A DNA stretch of 64,000 nucleotides from Durusdinium trenchii (Eukaryota; Sar; Dinophyceae; Suessiales; Symbiodiniaceae): assembly GCA_963970005.1 (NCBI GenBank), contig CAXAMN010021584.1, positions 1,883,558-1,947,557 on the forward strand, given 5' to 3'. The notes under the pieces were generated by a model. It saw nothing but the letters and a program-made list of their open reading frames with translations, was not told where the DNA came from and searched no databases. Positions within the stretch are counted from its first letter, which is position 1. Each line of letters begins with the position of its first letter. A program made the position numbers and the translations under genes. Below are positions 11,136 to 23,922 of this stretch, one piece after another.

Positions 11136-14100
11136 ACCGCTCCGTTAGCAGTCTCGGCCCCTGGGGACGGACCACGATTTCCAAGCTGCGAGAGGGATCC
11201 CAAAGAGCGGTTCGTCGCTTTGCTCCTCGTCGCGGACGGCCGAGGCACGTCCAAGCGGAAACGTGTCGGGTGGTCCCCCAAAACCGGGTTTCCCCAAGTG
11301 TCCGGTTCGATAGCACGTGACACATAGTGGCACGGTTTCTTCTCATTTTGCTACGTGGGGATCTACTTTTCTATCTATGACAGGCGTGTCTATTCTTGTC
11401 AGGCGTGGATGGCTGGATATGGCTGGAGTGACTGGATATGGCATGATATGGCTGGTTTACTCGGGAACCTTTGGCAAGCAATTGGGTGGGGCATCTTCGA
11501 GGGCTATAGGATGCCTTGTTGGCTGAGACGAACAATGAGATTTCTATCCTTGCTTTTATTTCCATGGTGTTCCTCTAAGTAAATGGAAGAACACAAACGA
11601 TACTCTAAGCCATGCGTAGCCACGCTACGAAATCTCCTTGTTGGCAAATCGCATGATTGCTTGATATTGTTGTATATACTTGATTTGATGCAATGAATGA
11701 ACGACATTGTAGGCGTCCATGACTGGTGATGACATGTGATGACTGGTGTAGATGTTCTGTCAAAGCCAAACTGGCAAATCATCATTTAGCCAAGCGACCT
11801 CTACAATGCCATACAACCCCAAGTTCCGCAGGCGGACTCATATCGATCCTACACTGGCGCATTTGGATGAATGATAAAGGAACTCAAAACACGCCAAACA
11901 CATCGAATAACATCATGTTTTAGCTCAACAGCTACAAACATCGCATTTTGCCATACATTCTTAATGATTCGCCCGCTGCGCTCACCTTTCCGAGTCACAC
12001 CTGGCCAAAGTGTTCAGTCAAACCGGTGAAACGGAAGCGCGAATTCGTCGGTGCAGGTGAATCTACATGGCCTCCCTACCTCTGACCCGTCTCTGCGTCG
12101 ATGCATGTGCGGGGTCAGTCATTTGCATCGAAATTGCATGGTGCTGAGAAATTGGGTGTGAAGCTCCTTACTGGTGTTTATATGTGTTTATGACTGGTGA
12201 GTTTTGCTGGTGCGTTTTTAGTAGAACTTCAGTTGAGGGTGCCGGCAAACCCTAGTTTGGGCATGTTTGAGACAGCTCTCGTCAGACTGCTCACATTCCG
12301 CGACTCCGCTGGGCGATTTGGCCTCACACAGGGCGGCCGTGGCGCACTCCAGGAAGATCAACAGCCTCTACAAATATGGTGAGTGATCCTGGGATCATTC
12401 TATGTGGTTGCATTGATGGCACTTTGGCTGAAATAAAGGGGCGCACCATTGGCGAGGGACTCACGTAGAATCTGAAATCACGGACGTGCCATGGATTGTG
12501 TGGTAACGCGTAACCAGTGCGACCATTCTCCATCGCAGCCTCATGTCATGGCTTACCATGGTATCTCAATAGAATACAAGGGATACCAATACCATGTTGA
12601 AATGCTTATCTCATTACAATGTCCAACCCCAAACGCTCCATGGTGAGCACCTACTATTGACCCCTTGACCAAACCACCCCTGGCTTGATCGGCAAATATG
12701 CCAGTGCCATGGAGCATCTGGAAACTGATTGTTGCCCTTTGGGATGAATTCCACCCATCTCCGCTTTTGGACAACCAAGTCCGAAGATTTTGTTGGGAGC
12801 GAACGTTCATGTCCCACGCAATGGTTGTTCACCCTTTCTAATGCCCTGAACCCAAAGTGTCAGATCTTCTGAAAAAGACCTTTAATTTGCACTTGCAACC
12901 ATCACTTCGAAACCAAGACTCACAAGGGATGGTTCATGAACACCCTGAATAGGATTGGAGTGCTTTACATCTCCAGGTCCAATCGCCGAAGCTCCCAGCG
13001 GCACTTGGCCTACTCCGCCTACTCCTCGTCATTGACTTTGAGGATCCGGTATACGGTACGCGCCTAAATCCTATAGCAGTCCGTTCAGGAAATGCCTTGT
13101 CCTAGACTTACTAGACGTTGCCCTTCTGACAAACTATCCAAATGACTTCCTTCCCGCACCCGCAAAAGAACCCACGGCCCCCAGCAACCCGATCAGATCT
13201 CTCATGCAACAGCCGTGGCCAGCCTGGCTCAGCACTTATACACCAGGATCGCCAGCTCACCCTGGTAGTAACCTGGGTGTCGGTCAGTGGTGTCGTTGGT
13301 CATCCAAACCGGTCTGAAGACGAGGGCATAAGGGCAGAAGCGAAGGTGGGGCCAAGGAAGACCTGGTGAAGGTGAAGGAAGGTCCTTTTTCGGTTGGAGA
13401 AGGAACCGTAGATGTACCGCATCAGCTCTGGGGATCCTTGACCTGGAGACCCAAGTGCCATCTGCTTTTGTGGGATCGATCTGTGGTCGGGGAAGCACCT
13501 CAAATGATCTCAATTGGATCTATGGTGCAAATGGCACTTCTTCTGAGAGTTGACGTGTGCCCGAAACGACACCACAACGAAAGGACATAGCATGGTCCAG
13601 AACCCAAATACTGCTCTGGCTGTCCTCAATTGGGTCTATGCGATCCATATGACAGTAATTGACAGTAGATAGACACCTCTACGAAACACATGACCCTTAC
13701 TCTCCATGCTTCACTCGCGAGTGGTACGTCAATTCCCAGGCAGCGCTTTGGTAATAGGCGACACGCTCTCTCTATCTGCAGCTTCCGGGAGCTTCAGACA
13801 TGTCATATGGAATTCCAAAAGGTGAATTCAAAGCCATTCCATGTCAGCGATGAGTGAGCGCCTAGCGAATCTTCTCCGGAAGAAAAGGAGGTCAAAAGAC
13901 CTGCGAATGTAAGGCAATGTGAAGCACGATGTGTAGCATCTACACTGTGATGGGCGAAGAACGGAAGCGGAAGCCCCTCTATCTTCCCATATCTTCCCCC
14001 TAATCTTCCGTTCTTTAAGAAAAGTGTATTAAGCTTAAGACATATTAGGACACATTAAAGAAAGTCATCTTCCATCATCTCCCCATATCTTCCCCCGAGT

Positions 14101-14719
14101 GCGGTCAGAGTCGGTTCCCTCTTTCCCTTCGGGGTCCGTCCCGAGACATGGCCCGGTCTTCTCGCCAGCAGGCAGTGCATCAATGTGCCGTTCTGTGCGG
14201 TCACATCGAAGCAGAACCTCAGTTTTTCGGGAAAGCAGAACCAACAACCGGACATCAATTCGATGGAGAACTGGAGCTTCAGGCTGCTGGCTCCTGACTG
14301 ACTCTTGACCTTCCAGCCTCGCAAACACTCAACGAGTTCGCCGCGACCTGAACAGATTTGATTATAGTGACAAAGCAGAGTTTCAATCCTCGTCATCCCA
14401 AAACGCCTTGCGCCAGATTTGGCTGCTGGTGGTCACCACTCAATAGACCCGATGTGCCCCTAACATGCAAGGAATCCTGATGTTTTCGTGTTTGTTGCGC
14501 CTCAAACGACTGGAATTTGAAGGATTTTATATGTTTCATCAGGTTTCGAGACGCCAACTCTCCAAATCTCCAAGGAGCCCCTTGCCCATGGCACAATGCC
14601 AATTGAAGCCATAACTCTTGTCCAACGCATCCTGTCGCCACAACCCTCGTCTCCGGCATGGAGAACAACCCTCGTTCACACTGATGGGAGTGTCACACCT
14701 GGTGAGTCTCACTAGACTG
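11136..14719. other. Non-coding stretch with short repeats and GC islands
   Basis: GC-rich islands at 11136-11330 and 14095-14300 are open in more than one frame, so strand cannot be assigned. A GGATATGGCTGG mini-repeat lies at 11408-11455. TATCTTCCCCC is repeated near 13985-14010 and 14078-14098. No gene is recognised. Confidence 0.45.
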
Positions 14720-14820
14720 ACCTCCAACCTACTAGCGATGGCCTCCAACCTACTAGCAATGGCCTCCAACCTACTAGCAATGGCCTCCAACCTACTAGCG
14801 ATGGCCTCCAACCTACTAGA
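14720..14820. repeat. 21-bp minisatellite, locus 1 (about 5 copies)
   Basis: Five copies of a 21-bp unit (CCTCCAACCTACTAGC followed by RATGG) in perfect register. Because 21 is divisible by three, all six frames stay open. The minus strand reads LEAIASR heptads and the plus strand NLLAMAS. The same unit makes the arrays at 16361-16905 and 40592-40659. Confidence 0.95.
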
Positions 14821-16360
14821 CTAACCTCAACATGGCAGCGCAACATAGTGCAACATGATGGTAGACCTCAGTACACAAAGCATCTGTGCATTTCCGTGCA
14901 TTTCGAAGCTGATGGGTCTTGAACAAGTTGATCCAAACTCTAAGTGACTTTGGAACCTCTTGGAACCTCCTTTACCACTGCTGTCGACGGTGTACTGTGA
15001 GGCGGTCCAACAGCCTTCTGGGGGATCTTCTACCTCTATCCCTTAAAGCAACCAAACATAACCAAACCAAACTGGTGTTGACCAGCTCGTTGAAAAACCC
15101 CGGTCTCTTGATCTGGACGACATAGGGCAAACTACAATACACTTTACCAACAAACACACTTCAGGATGCACCAAATTCATCCAAAATCCTCACAGCTCTT
15201 CATTCAACCAAGCTTCCTTCCCCCTTCTATCCCAATTATATCTCCTCCATCGGTTTCGCACAGCTCCTTGATGTTTTCTTCCAAAGACTGAGCCAGCCGG
15301 CCCTACGGATCCTACGGCCGTGACCGCTCACACCGGAGGATCCGCCCGCCACCTGCACCGCTCCTTGATGGCTCTGGTGGCGCCCTCGAAGTTCACGCCC
15401 GTGGGCAGCGTGAACTTGTCGATGGAACCTGCGTCGGTGTGGGGCGACCATGCACAACCGTGCCATCGACGGGACAGATCCACCGCACGTGAGGGGCGAC
15501 TTCTGGGTCTTGGAAGACTTGGTGACTTGTCTTATAGAGATCCGAATGAGATATAATGAGATCAATCAGTACGAGTACAAGAGACCTGAATGAGATTTCT
15601 AAGGTTGGAGTTTTCTTGAAGCACGATAGCCACAAAGTGCCCAACATGTGTCGTTCTATTTAAGAATGCGGTGTCTACTGAGTTTCCTGGAAAGAGTATC
15701 AGAACTCTTCAAAGCTCTATCCCCGTTCCACGCCGCGCCTGCAATGATATCGACCACTTCCGTTTTCATCTCATTGGACATGTCGGTGTTTTTGACCTCA
15801 TCTTTGCCATGATCAGGTCGGCACTGGCACGACCCACGAGTAGCCACTACCACACAACATCCTACCCCGCATTCATGCTCCAGAAAGCAAAAACAATTGA
15901 AATGATAGCTTCACACGAGCAGGTTAACATAAAATAACCATTGGACCATGCTTTCCAAGAAACTGTGGCCTTTTGACACTGCTTCTTCACATCTTTGGGG
16001 ATGGGCCGTCCCGCCATGGCTGTAGCGAGCTCTTTGCACCGCGCCACCCGTGTGTTTCGAGGCCGTTTCTGGTTGCTGGAAACAGCTGCCGAGTCCAGGA
16101 ATTCAACCTAGAGGTCCAGTCCAATGATGAGCTCAATCGGTTTGACTTTAGCGGTTTCCTATGATTTCCTCCTCAAACCTTTTGTGTTTCAGATCATTGT
16201 TTGGCTTTGCCCATGCATTTTGCACCCACTATAGCTCTTTACATCAAGCGTTCGCAGCGCGGGAAAACTCTCCGCTGCCATGCCTCACCTCCGACCTTTC
16301 CCGATCGTTCAGAAGCGGAAAAAGCTCTTAAGAACTAAGGTGTAATAGATATATTCCAAT
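14821..16360. other. Non-coding stretch, no gene recognised
   Basis: A GC-rich island at 15290-15500 is open on both strands, with no recognisable product. The rest is AT-richer and featureless to me. Confidence 0.45.
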
Positions 16361-16905
16361 CCAAGAGCGATGGCCCTCCAACCTAATAGCAATGACCTCC
16401 AACCTAATAGCAATGGCCTCCAACNNNNNNNNNNNNNNNNNNNNNNNNNNNNNNNNNNNNNNNNNNNNNNNNNNNNNNNNNNNNNNNNNNNNNNNNNNNN
16501 NNNNNNNNNNNNNNNNNNNNNNNNCCTCCAACCTAATAGCAATGGCCTCCAGCCTACTAGCAATGGCCTCCAACCTAATAGCAATGACCTCCAACCTAAT
16601 AGCAATGGCCTCCAACTTAATAGCAATGGCCTCCAACCTAATAGCAATGGCCTCCAGCCTACTAGCAATGGCCTCCAACCTAATAGCAATGACCTCCAAC
16701 CTAATAGCAATGGCCTCCAACTTAATAGCAATGGCCTCCAACCTAATAGCAATGGCCTCCAACCTAATAGCGATGACCTCCAACTTATTAGCAATGGCCT
16801 CCAGCCTAGTAGCAACGGCCTCCAGCCTACTAGCAATGGCCTCCGACCTAATAGCAATGGATGGTCTCCAACTAAATAGCACTGGCCTCCAACCTAGTAT
16901 TGATG
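16361..16905. repeat. 21-bp minisatellite, locus 2, with assembly gap
   Basis: About 20 sequenced copies of the unit (CCTCCAACCTAATAGC plus AATGG) flank a run of 100 N at 16425-16524, so the true array length is unknown. Variants alternate CTAATAG, CTACTAG and TTAATAG in blocks; a three-to-four-unit higher-order pattern repeats at about 16525-16780. Long open frames across it (LQPNSNG, NLIAMAS, LEAIAIR heptads) are products of the 21-bp period. I found no evidence of a real gene. Confidence 0.95.
16425..16524. other. Assembly gap (100 N)
   Basis: A run of exactly 100 N inside the minisatellite; probably a gap of unknown size. Confidence 0.99.
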
Positions 16906-19900
16906 GTACAATGACACATCCAAAGCCCACCCCGCGCGAGATCCCGTCACCGGAGATGAACCACAAATGACTCCTCAGCTTTGGCTTAAAGGTGTGATCC
17001 GAAGTCACTTCACCCATCTCTTTCCTGAGCAGAACAGTGGAAAGACTGCGGTGTGCTTTTTTGGGAGTGGATGTGTCTGGACCAAGAAGGGGTTTTCAAA
17101 CAACTTGGGGAAAGGTGATTCTAAAAAGACAAGCAAATGAGTTTCCAATATATTCAATGCAAAAAAAACAGATCAACGGCCTAACACAAATACATTATAT
17201 GTTGTAATTTTGTGAATTAAAAGTGATATCTATGATTTTCTATGATAAAGATTGGGTGATCGGGGTGATGGAGGAGAAGGCCACAATCCTGTGGGTCCAG
17301 TGCCGCGAAGCGTCTGTGCCTTCTTCGCATTGGCAGCTTCCACCTGCAGCTTTGCTTCGGCTGGTTTAGTAGCTTGTTCAAACGAAACAACAAAATCAAC
17401 TTGGGTGGAGATGGCAAGGGTGGGATCTAAATCCAAATGTCAAACTGTGTAACCAATCCACCTGATACGTTTTGCAGGCTGGGTACACTCAAAATGAAGA
17501 TCACCAGCGGCATCAATGTTAGAGTCGACTAAAGGTCTCAACCGGCGTGTTGTTGGAGGGTCCCAGTACTTGGGGATCAATGAATCCGAGGATATTAACT
17601 AGAGGATATACCAGGAAGTACCTTTGGGCGCCAAAGTGACGAACTCTGGATATTTTTCACGTTCAATTTGGTGATTTGGCTGCGCACATTGCGCCCTTTG
17701 TAGGGCAGATGCACGTGCTGGGGTGTCCCAAGGGCCACACCTGTGCCTTCCGCTTCTCCGCCCAGGCGGCGGCCGCTCGGGCGGCAGAACTGCCGGCCAT
17801 TCAGGAGATAAGTGGATATTTTTGAAGAACTCTAAGATAGGGGAAGTCAATGCTTCTCAACCTCCACTGGAAATCAACTGTACAGTGTTGTGAGGGCTAG
17901 TAGTCAAGTAGTGTCTTGATGTGTTTTGTACCTTTTTTCAGGAGTTAGACTTATCGTCCAGGGCGGTGGAGGAGAACAAGAACACCTTCCTCCAATAGTA
18001 GTAGTCTGGCGCAAGTTTTCATAAGCTGCAACAAGCACTGGATCATTAAAGCAAAGGATATTGACCAACTGCATGTTTGTTTTTTCTACATAGCATGTTA
18101 CTGAGCATCTGTCCGAGTCTCTGAGTTGATGTTAGTTGATGTTGATGTTTGTTCATCTGTCCAAGTCAACATGGTCTGCTCTTCTCCCGTGGATCCTGCA
18201 ATGTCATGTCGTTCTTGCGATTGCTGGGTCCAACATGTCTTCTTGCAACACCAGCTGTGCTTGGTATCCTCGGCCAAAGGGCTACGATTGAACACTTGCG
18301 ATTGCAAACATGGTGCTTCAACCGCTTGATATTCTTACATCTATCATCTATCTATACTGGTTTCAATATATTTGACTTTGAATGGTTTCTATCTACTGGT
18401 TTCAATATATATATATATACAGTATATATATATATGTACCCTTTAAATTTTATGGGCATTTTATCGTGCATGGCTCGCCCCTTGGCTGGGTGATGTGTCG
18501 GATCGGGCTTTCAGCACCAACTCGCCACGATTGGGAGGTGTCCAGGAGGCATCCAGGTGAACCAAGGTGAACAGCGGAATTTGATTAAGTGACTTGCAAT
18601 TGGCTGGATCAATAACAACCCACTGGCAGCTGGCGCAAAACCTGTGAGATTTATAGTCTGTAGTTAGTCTGTAGGTTTGCAGAGCCTCCACCCAGTCCAG
18701 ACCAACATCTTGATCAACACAAGGAAACAACACTCATGCAATGCCTCCGTCCTCCTTGAAAACACCTGTCCGTCTCCGACGACTCCGTTCGCACACGTCC
18801 TTTGTTTCGCCGGCCCTCCGGTCACGGCACCCTCCGGTCACGGCCCGGAAGCTCCGAAGGCGTGAGGATGGACAGCTCCGAGCTCCGACGTCCTTGGCCA
18901 CGTGACTCAAGGCATTTCGATCTGGACACTCCATCTGTAAGGATTCAGGGGACATGTTCATTTCCCACAAACTATGCGGGACTATGCGTGTCCATCTGTT
19001 TGGTGTTAATATCATACAGATTCATCGGTTGTTTTGTCCTTTATATCATGTCCAATCAGTAAGCAAACTCAGTTTTATCCACCAGCAGAAATCAGCTTTC
19101 AACCAGGTGAATCAAATGCTTCCGTTCAATTTGGCCCCAAGTCCCACCGACTCCCACCATCTTCGCCTCCTCGCTTTCGTCGGTCGCGTTTCAAGCGCCT
19201 CAGGCGTAAACCAGCCGTGCAAAGACAGGGAAGGACACTGGATTCTGTCTCTCCCCAAAACGGATTCAATTTGGGTTCTATATAGATATCCCCAACCACC
19301 CCATGTCGTTATGTCATTGGGAAAATGAATGCCGTGGGCAAGCTGGCCCTTCTAAAATTCACCAAAAGAACTGTGGTGATCTTCACACAGTTGTATTCTC
19401 GAGCAACAATTCTCATCGGGCTAAAATGAGGCACACCAAACCCACCGGTGAAAGAAAGCAAGGCCCGCCACAGGTTCGGGCAGGTTAAGACACCTTGGAG
19501 CTTGTCTTCTGAGATCCTGACCTGGTTTTTCTTGGAGATCTCGGTGGATGAGATCCGCATGTTCAACACTCCTGAAGGTCTGAGAGCTGCAACTTCAGAA
19601 CACATAGTAATAAGCAGCTATAAACATCAGGGATGCCGTCTTGGTGTGGTGATGCATGAACACGATATCGGTTTACATCTTCCAATCCACTTTGAGTTCA
19701 GTAAATAAATGTGGATTCTGGATTCTGCTTCCATGAAGCTGCTCCAACATGAGCCCTCTCCACAGCCATTGAAGTCTTCAACTACTGCAAAGCAGCATTA
19801 TTTGGTTGCTTTAACATATTTTGACATACCATTATCACCTGAAAGAGCCTACCATGAAACTCAATTGACAGTTTGGCTATTATTAAAACTCCGTTTGACA

Positions 19901-21435
19901 CACCGTTCATGTTCTCCAAGCCTTCAGCATCACCTCTGTTCATGTCTACACCCAAACACACACACACACACTATATTTCTGTAATGTGTCCCAAACACTC
20001 CATGCATGACTCCATGCATGGAATATACACCTACATTGGGATGGTTTCAGGGGTCAAAGTAGGATAATGTAGGCATATACTTAGGCATATATAATCTGAC
20101 CATATAGGGGAGTGTCTGGTGTCTGGGAAATGTGATTAAAACATCTTTTCAGAATCGCGCTCCGCCCCATGGAGCTCCAAACCCGCCTGGACCAAAGACC
20201 CGCCGTGACTTGCCGTTACGTCCGCCCACGAAGCACGACAACCCTTCGTCCTCAATCGAAGTCGTCCTCCGCGAAGCCCGGAACACCGGTGACGGTGTAG
20301 CGCCTCCAGAAGACCGGGTCCGACGAGGAAGACGCAACAAAAGACACAAACATACGACCGTTTTTGGCGTTCAAAATTCATCGGATTCGATGTATCCTTG
20401 ACCTTGGGGTTCAGGGTGTCCAGAAGGTGTCTACCCATACTATCAGTACCTGGTCTCCAGAGTTCAATACACAAACATCAAAACCCTGGTCTAACCCACG
20501 GTGGTTCTGGTTCGAGCACCTCCGTGGTCCGAGCATGGACTGGGAACGATGCAGGGAGATCATCAAAAATCCGGAGCTGTCCGTTAGATCTTTTGGGCAG
20601 ATATTTGTAAACAACGAATGTCTCCCATCACTGCTCATCACTCGTCATCACTGCCACGAACGCCACATCCACAGCCACCACCCATCACCACCCGAAACCG
20701 AAACCAACCGGGTGCTTCCGCATGTGTTTCAGGACGCCATTCGCCTGAAGCCCATGCGATCGATCAGCATGTCGGCCTAGACATCGTCACCCGTGTCGCT
20801 CCGCGCGCGGAACCGGGGAGCCTCTAAGACTCGAAGCATTCGGGAGGTTAGCCGATGGGAGATGCCACTGGACTCCAAACGAGTGGTTCGTTTCGAGACA
20901 AATGACCAGCCTTGTCTTTGTGAGCAAACTGGCCCACTAAACTCCACATGCAAGCCCTGTACTGATTTGAAGCGTCAAGGTATTGATTTGCCTCTTTGTG
21001 TTGAATGCCCCGGAAAACAAACACAAACGAAAACCATCCTTCTTTCAGTTGGGCATGTGCCCTGGCACTTCTGCAACGAGAAATGTTGCCGCAGAAATGA
21101 GTCACATCTGCAAAGATTTAGGCTTCCATGGTGAAGAGATAGTGCATTCTTTTCAGTTTCTCCTGTAAATGCTGAGAAAAAAATATATATATAAACTTCA
21201 AAGACAAACAAACTCATTTAAGTTGAAATCTATCTCTGGCCCTCATTTGGAGAGCGATGCCAACTTGATTGATGTTCAGTTGCCCAGTCCATCTCATTCG
21301 GGTTTGAACGACCGTCCGGCCTTCAAGGGCCCTCGGCTGCCCAGCGAATAGGTCTCCGGCGCACGCTTCTGCCACAATCGATGCGGAGGATCGGGAGTGA
21401 CAAAGCAACACACGGAGAACTGATAGCCTTTTGTT
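16906..21435. other. Non-coding stretch with AT and CA microsatellites
   Basis: Contains a duplicated CTACTGGTTTCAATATAT-type unit at 18347-18410 leading into an AT tract with TATATACAGTATATA at 18405-18436. A CA microsatellite lies at 19955-19971. GC-rich islands lie at 17690-17800, 18770-18900 and 20150-20340. No gene is recognised. Confidence 0.45.
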
Positions 21436-21544
21436 AGGACGCTACGAACGGGGCTCCTGGCATCGCTACTAGGAGCAAGGACGCTACTAGGGGCTCCTGG
21501 CCTTGCTACTAGGAGCAAGGACGCTACTAGGAACAAGAAGCTAG
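21436..21544 (+). repeat. CTACTAG-rich dispersed repeat, copy 4 (tandem)
   Basis: Two and a half tandem copies of a roughly 41-bp unit: GACGCTAC(GAAC/TAG)GGGCTCCTGGC followed by (CAT/CTT)(C/G)CTACTAGGAGCAAG. It is the cleanest copy of the family and was used to define its orientation. Confidence 0.85.
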
Positions 21545-23640
21545 TCCAACGAAACGAAGGAGCAAAAAGGTGATAGTAACGAGGAGTGTCGCCGCTCTGA
21601 AGTCGTTAACCATCTGAGACACATCCTAACAGGATATGATTTGTTGCTGGGTGAGCAATTGCAGTATATTCTTGCCGTGCTGCTTGCCTGCTGTGTTTCG
21701 ACAAGTTTGCGTCGCGCACGATGCGCCTTGATCATTGAATGGATGATCCACAGGGATATCAATGAGTCTTATACAGACGCAAAAATGAACAACTGGATAG
21801 CAACTGGATATGTTTCCATGGTCCAAGTGGGATATCCAAAAGAACAGGGACGCTCGGTCTGACTCCGCCTTCCCAAACGATTGAAAGAATGGTCGACCTG
21901 GTTCTGTAGTCTGGATGTCTGGGTACAAGCAATGGTTTCTGGCCAAAGACGATAAAGCCATTATTAATGCTAGTTAGTTGGAATCACAGGAATCTGGTTC
22001 CACACCTAACCAATTGCCGCGGTTGCCTGGGCGGGAAAAAAAACAAACGAACAAGTTCACAAGTCACCTCTTCCTCCTCAAGAGTCGTCAGCAATGGATC
22101 AAAGATCCGCCATGCCTCAGTATGTGGCTGGAAAGCAAAGGAGCAAATCCTCCCTTCAACGGCAGGTAGTTTGAGTTTCTTTCCAGGATTATGTTCAAGA
22201 CATTTTTCTTCCTCTCCTTGATTGTTGTAGCTCCAGGTATGCTGGCACAGGACAAGTGGCAGGGATTAGGATTCAACCGACTACTTAACCTATGGCATCC
22301 TGTGGCTATGGGTCAACCGTCTGTGGTGAAGCCCAAGGACTGCGAGGATCTTATGAGCAGAACGGTTCAAGTACACACTTTCTGCACTTCCAATGTTCCT
22401 TTGTTGCTAACCTTTGGCTTGACTGTAGCCCTTGCAACCATGGAATTACAAGCTTGGTGGCCAAGTACAAGACTGTCCATGTGTCCACTACCATACGCCT
22501 TCTGCTTTGAACATGACCCCCTACACATCCCAGTCATCGTCATTTCAGAAGACAAACATCAATCGTGCGGCCTCGGCTTCCCCTTTCTGCCCAGTTCCGT
22601 CCGTCCCCACGCACTCTGTGTCTACTCGTCCCTCACCGGGTGCAGGTTTCAAACACCATGACGCACCGACCCGTTCGCGCCCCAGCGGTGGCCGGACCGA
22701 CCATGCGAGCGCTATTCACCCTGGCCGCCAGACCTGTTCCAGCTCGTCTTTCCGCACGAAGTTGTGGCTTTCCTGAGGAAGGAGTGGGTTTCTACCGAAT
22801 GGGAGGACCCCTGAGCCCTTGCGATTTGGCTACATGGAATGGAACCAAATTATAGATCCTACATGATCCTACAAATTCATCCAACAAGATCCAACAAGAA
22901 CATCAAGTGGGTGCTGGTTCTTCACTCGCCACGCATCCTGAGGTTCAATGAATTGTCAATTCCCCTCCTTTGGACGCAAGGTCCGCCCATCACGATCCTC
23001 TTGTTGCGGTCGCTTCAAAACACAGCGCGGCCAGGGGTCTCCCTGAATCACATCGTGGATCAACTTCTCATAGGCCTGCCGGTGCCGCAGAGATCACATC
23101 GTGTGGGTCGTGCGCGCCGTTACTCGCTTTCTGGGTTCGTTTCGAGCGAAGCAAAACCCTCTGAACCACCGACATGTTCAATTGGAGGACAACAAAGAAT
23201 CGAAGTAGTTCTGTTGGCACGGCCCTGGCAGAGCGAATGGATTCGCCACAACCCTCCTTTTTTCCCTCAGGAGGAGCTGAGGTCGGTCCGCACGCAGCCA
23301 CCGCCGGGGGCGAAATAGGCATAACCTGAGCCGTCGGTGGCCAAAAGGCGCGCCGCCGGTGGCGTCGCCAGCCAATGAGTTGGTCTCGGATTTGCATGGC
23401 CTCCATGGCATGATGGGACTCACATATTTATCGACATTGAAACCGCTGGACATGTAGGCAAGGAGATGTCATGAATGGAGCATCTGGGATGGGTTGGTCT
23501 CCAGGAATCGATAGCTTTCACAGGGAAAATATAATTGCCCTTCCCTACTTAACATGAGATTCGAAAACCTTTTTGTTGAAACGGTGAGGATTCAACAAAC
23601 ATGTGGAAGATGGCCAGCGTGCAACAGAGGATTAACCAAC
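21545..23640. other. Non-coding stretch, no gene recognised
   Basis: GC-rich islands at about 22570-22760 and 22975-23170 have open frames on both strands but no recognisable motif. Nothing else is visible. Confidence 0.45.
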
Positions 23641-23762
23641 CCCCCTATTAATCAAGCCCAGCTGGAGCCTCCAATACTAACTCATTAAAAACCTGCAACC
23701 TCCCCCTGATATTTTTTTCCTTGCCAGAAACCCACCCCATTAATCAAGCCCAGCTGCCCCAG
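23641..23762. repeat. Duplicated ATTAATCAAGCCCAGCTG motif beside element 1
   Basis: CTATTAATCAAGCCCAGCTG at about 23645-23664 recurs as CATTAATCAAGCCCAGCTG near 23738-23756. A third copy, CCCCTATTAATCAAGCCCA, lies beyond the other end of element 1 near 32423-32441. This is pre-existing repetitive sequence around the insertion, outside the LTRs. Confidence 0.7.
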
Positions 23763-23770
23763 AAAAATAA

Positions 23771-23775
23771 GAAAT
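23771..23775. repeat. Target-site duplication of element 1, left (GAAAT)
   Basis: GAAAT directly before the TG of the 5' LTR is matched by GAAAT directly after the CA of the 3' LTR. Five bases is the usual size for Ty1/copia integrases. Confidence 0.95.
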
Positions 23776-23909
23776 TGTGAATCCGGCATCGGACTCCTTT
23801 GACCAAAACACGTCACAATCGAGAAGTGTACCGTTCGCGTTCCACATCAAGCTGGGCAAGAGGACCCTGTGTTCTGCGGCAAAATGACCGCTCTGCCATG
23901 CTATCCACA
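23776..23909 (+). repeat. 5' LTR of element 1 (134 bp)
   Basis: Begins TGTGAATCCGGC and ends GCTATCCACA. It is identical base for base to 31995-32128. It is short even for copia-type elements. I see no obvious TATA or poly(A) signal in it. Confidence 0.95.
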
Positions 23910-23910
23910 G

Positions 23911-23922
23911 TGGTAGCGGAGC
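23911..23922 (+). promoter_or_regulatory. Primer-binding site of element 1 (initiator Met tRNA type)
   Basis: TGGTAGCGGAGC begins one base after the LTR. TGGTAGC is the complement of the GCTACCA end shared by initiator methionine tRNAs of animals and yeast, the usual primer for copia-type elements. A second block, CCAGGGTTACG (23931-23941), also resembles the complement of the anticodon arm of that tRNA. The actual tRNA of this organism is not in the window. Confidence 0.7.

Noticed and set aside
16328..17017. Long minus-strand open frames with LEAIAIR repeats
   Set aside because: Open because the minisatellite period is 21 bp; all six frames behave alike and the frame crosses an N gap.
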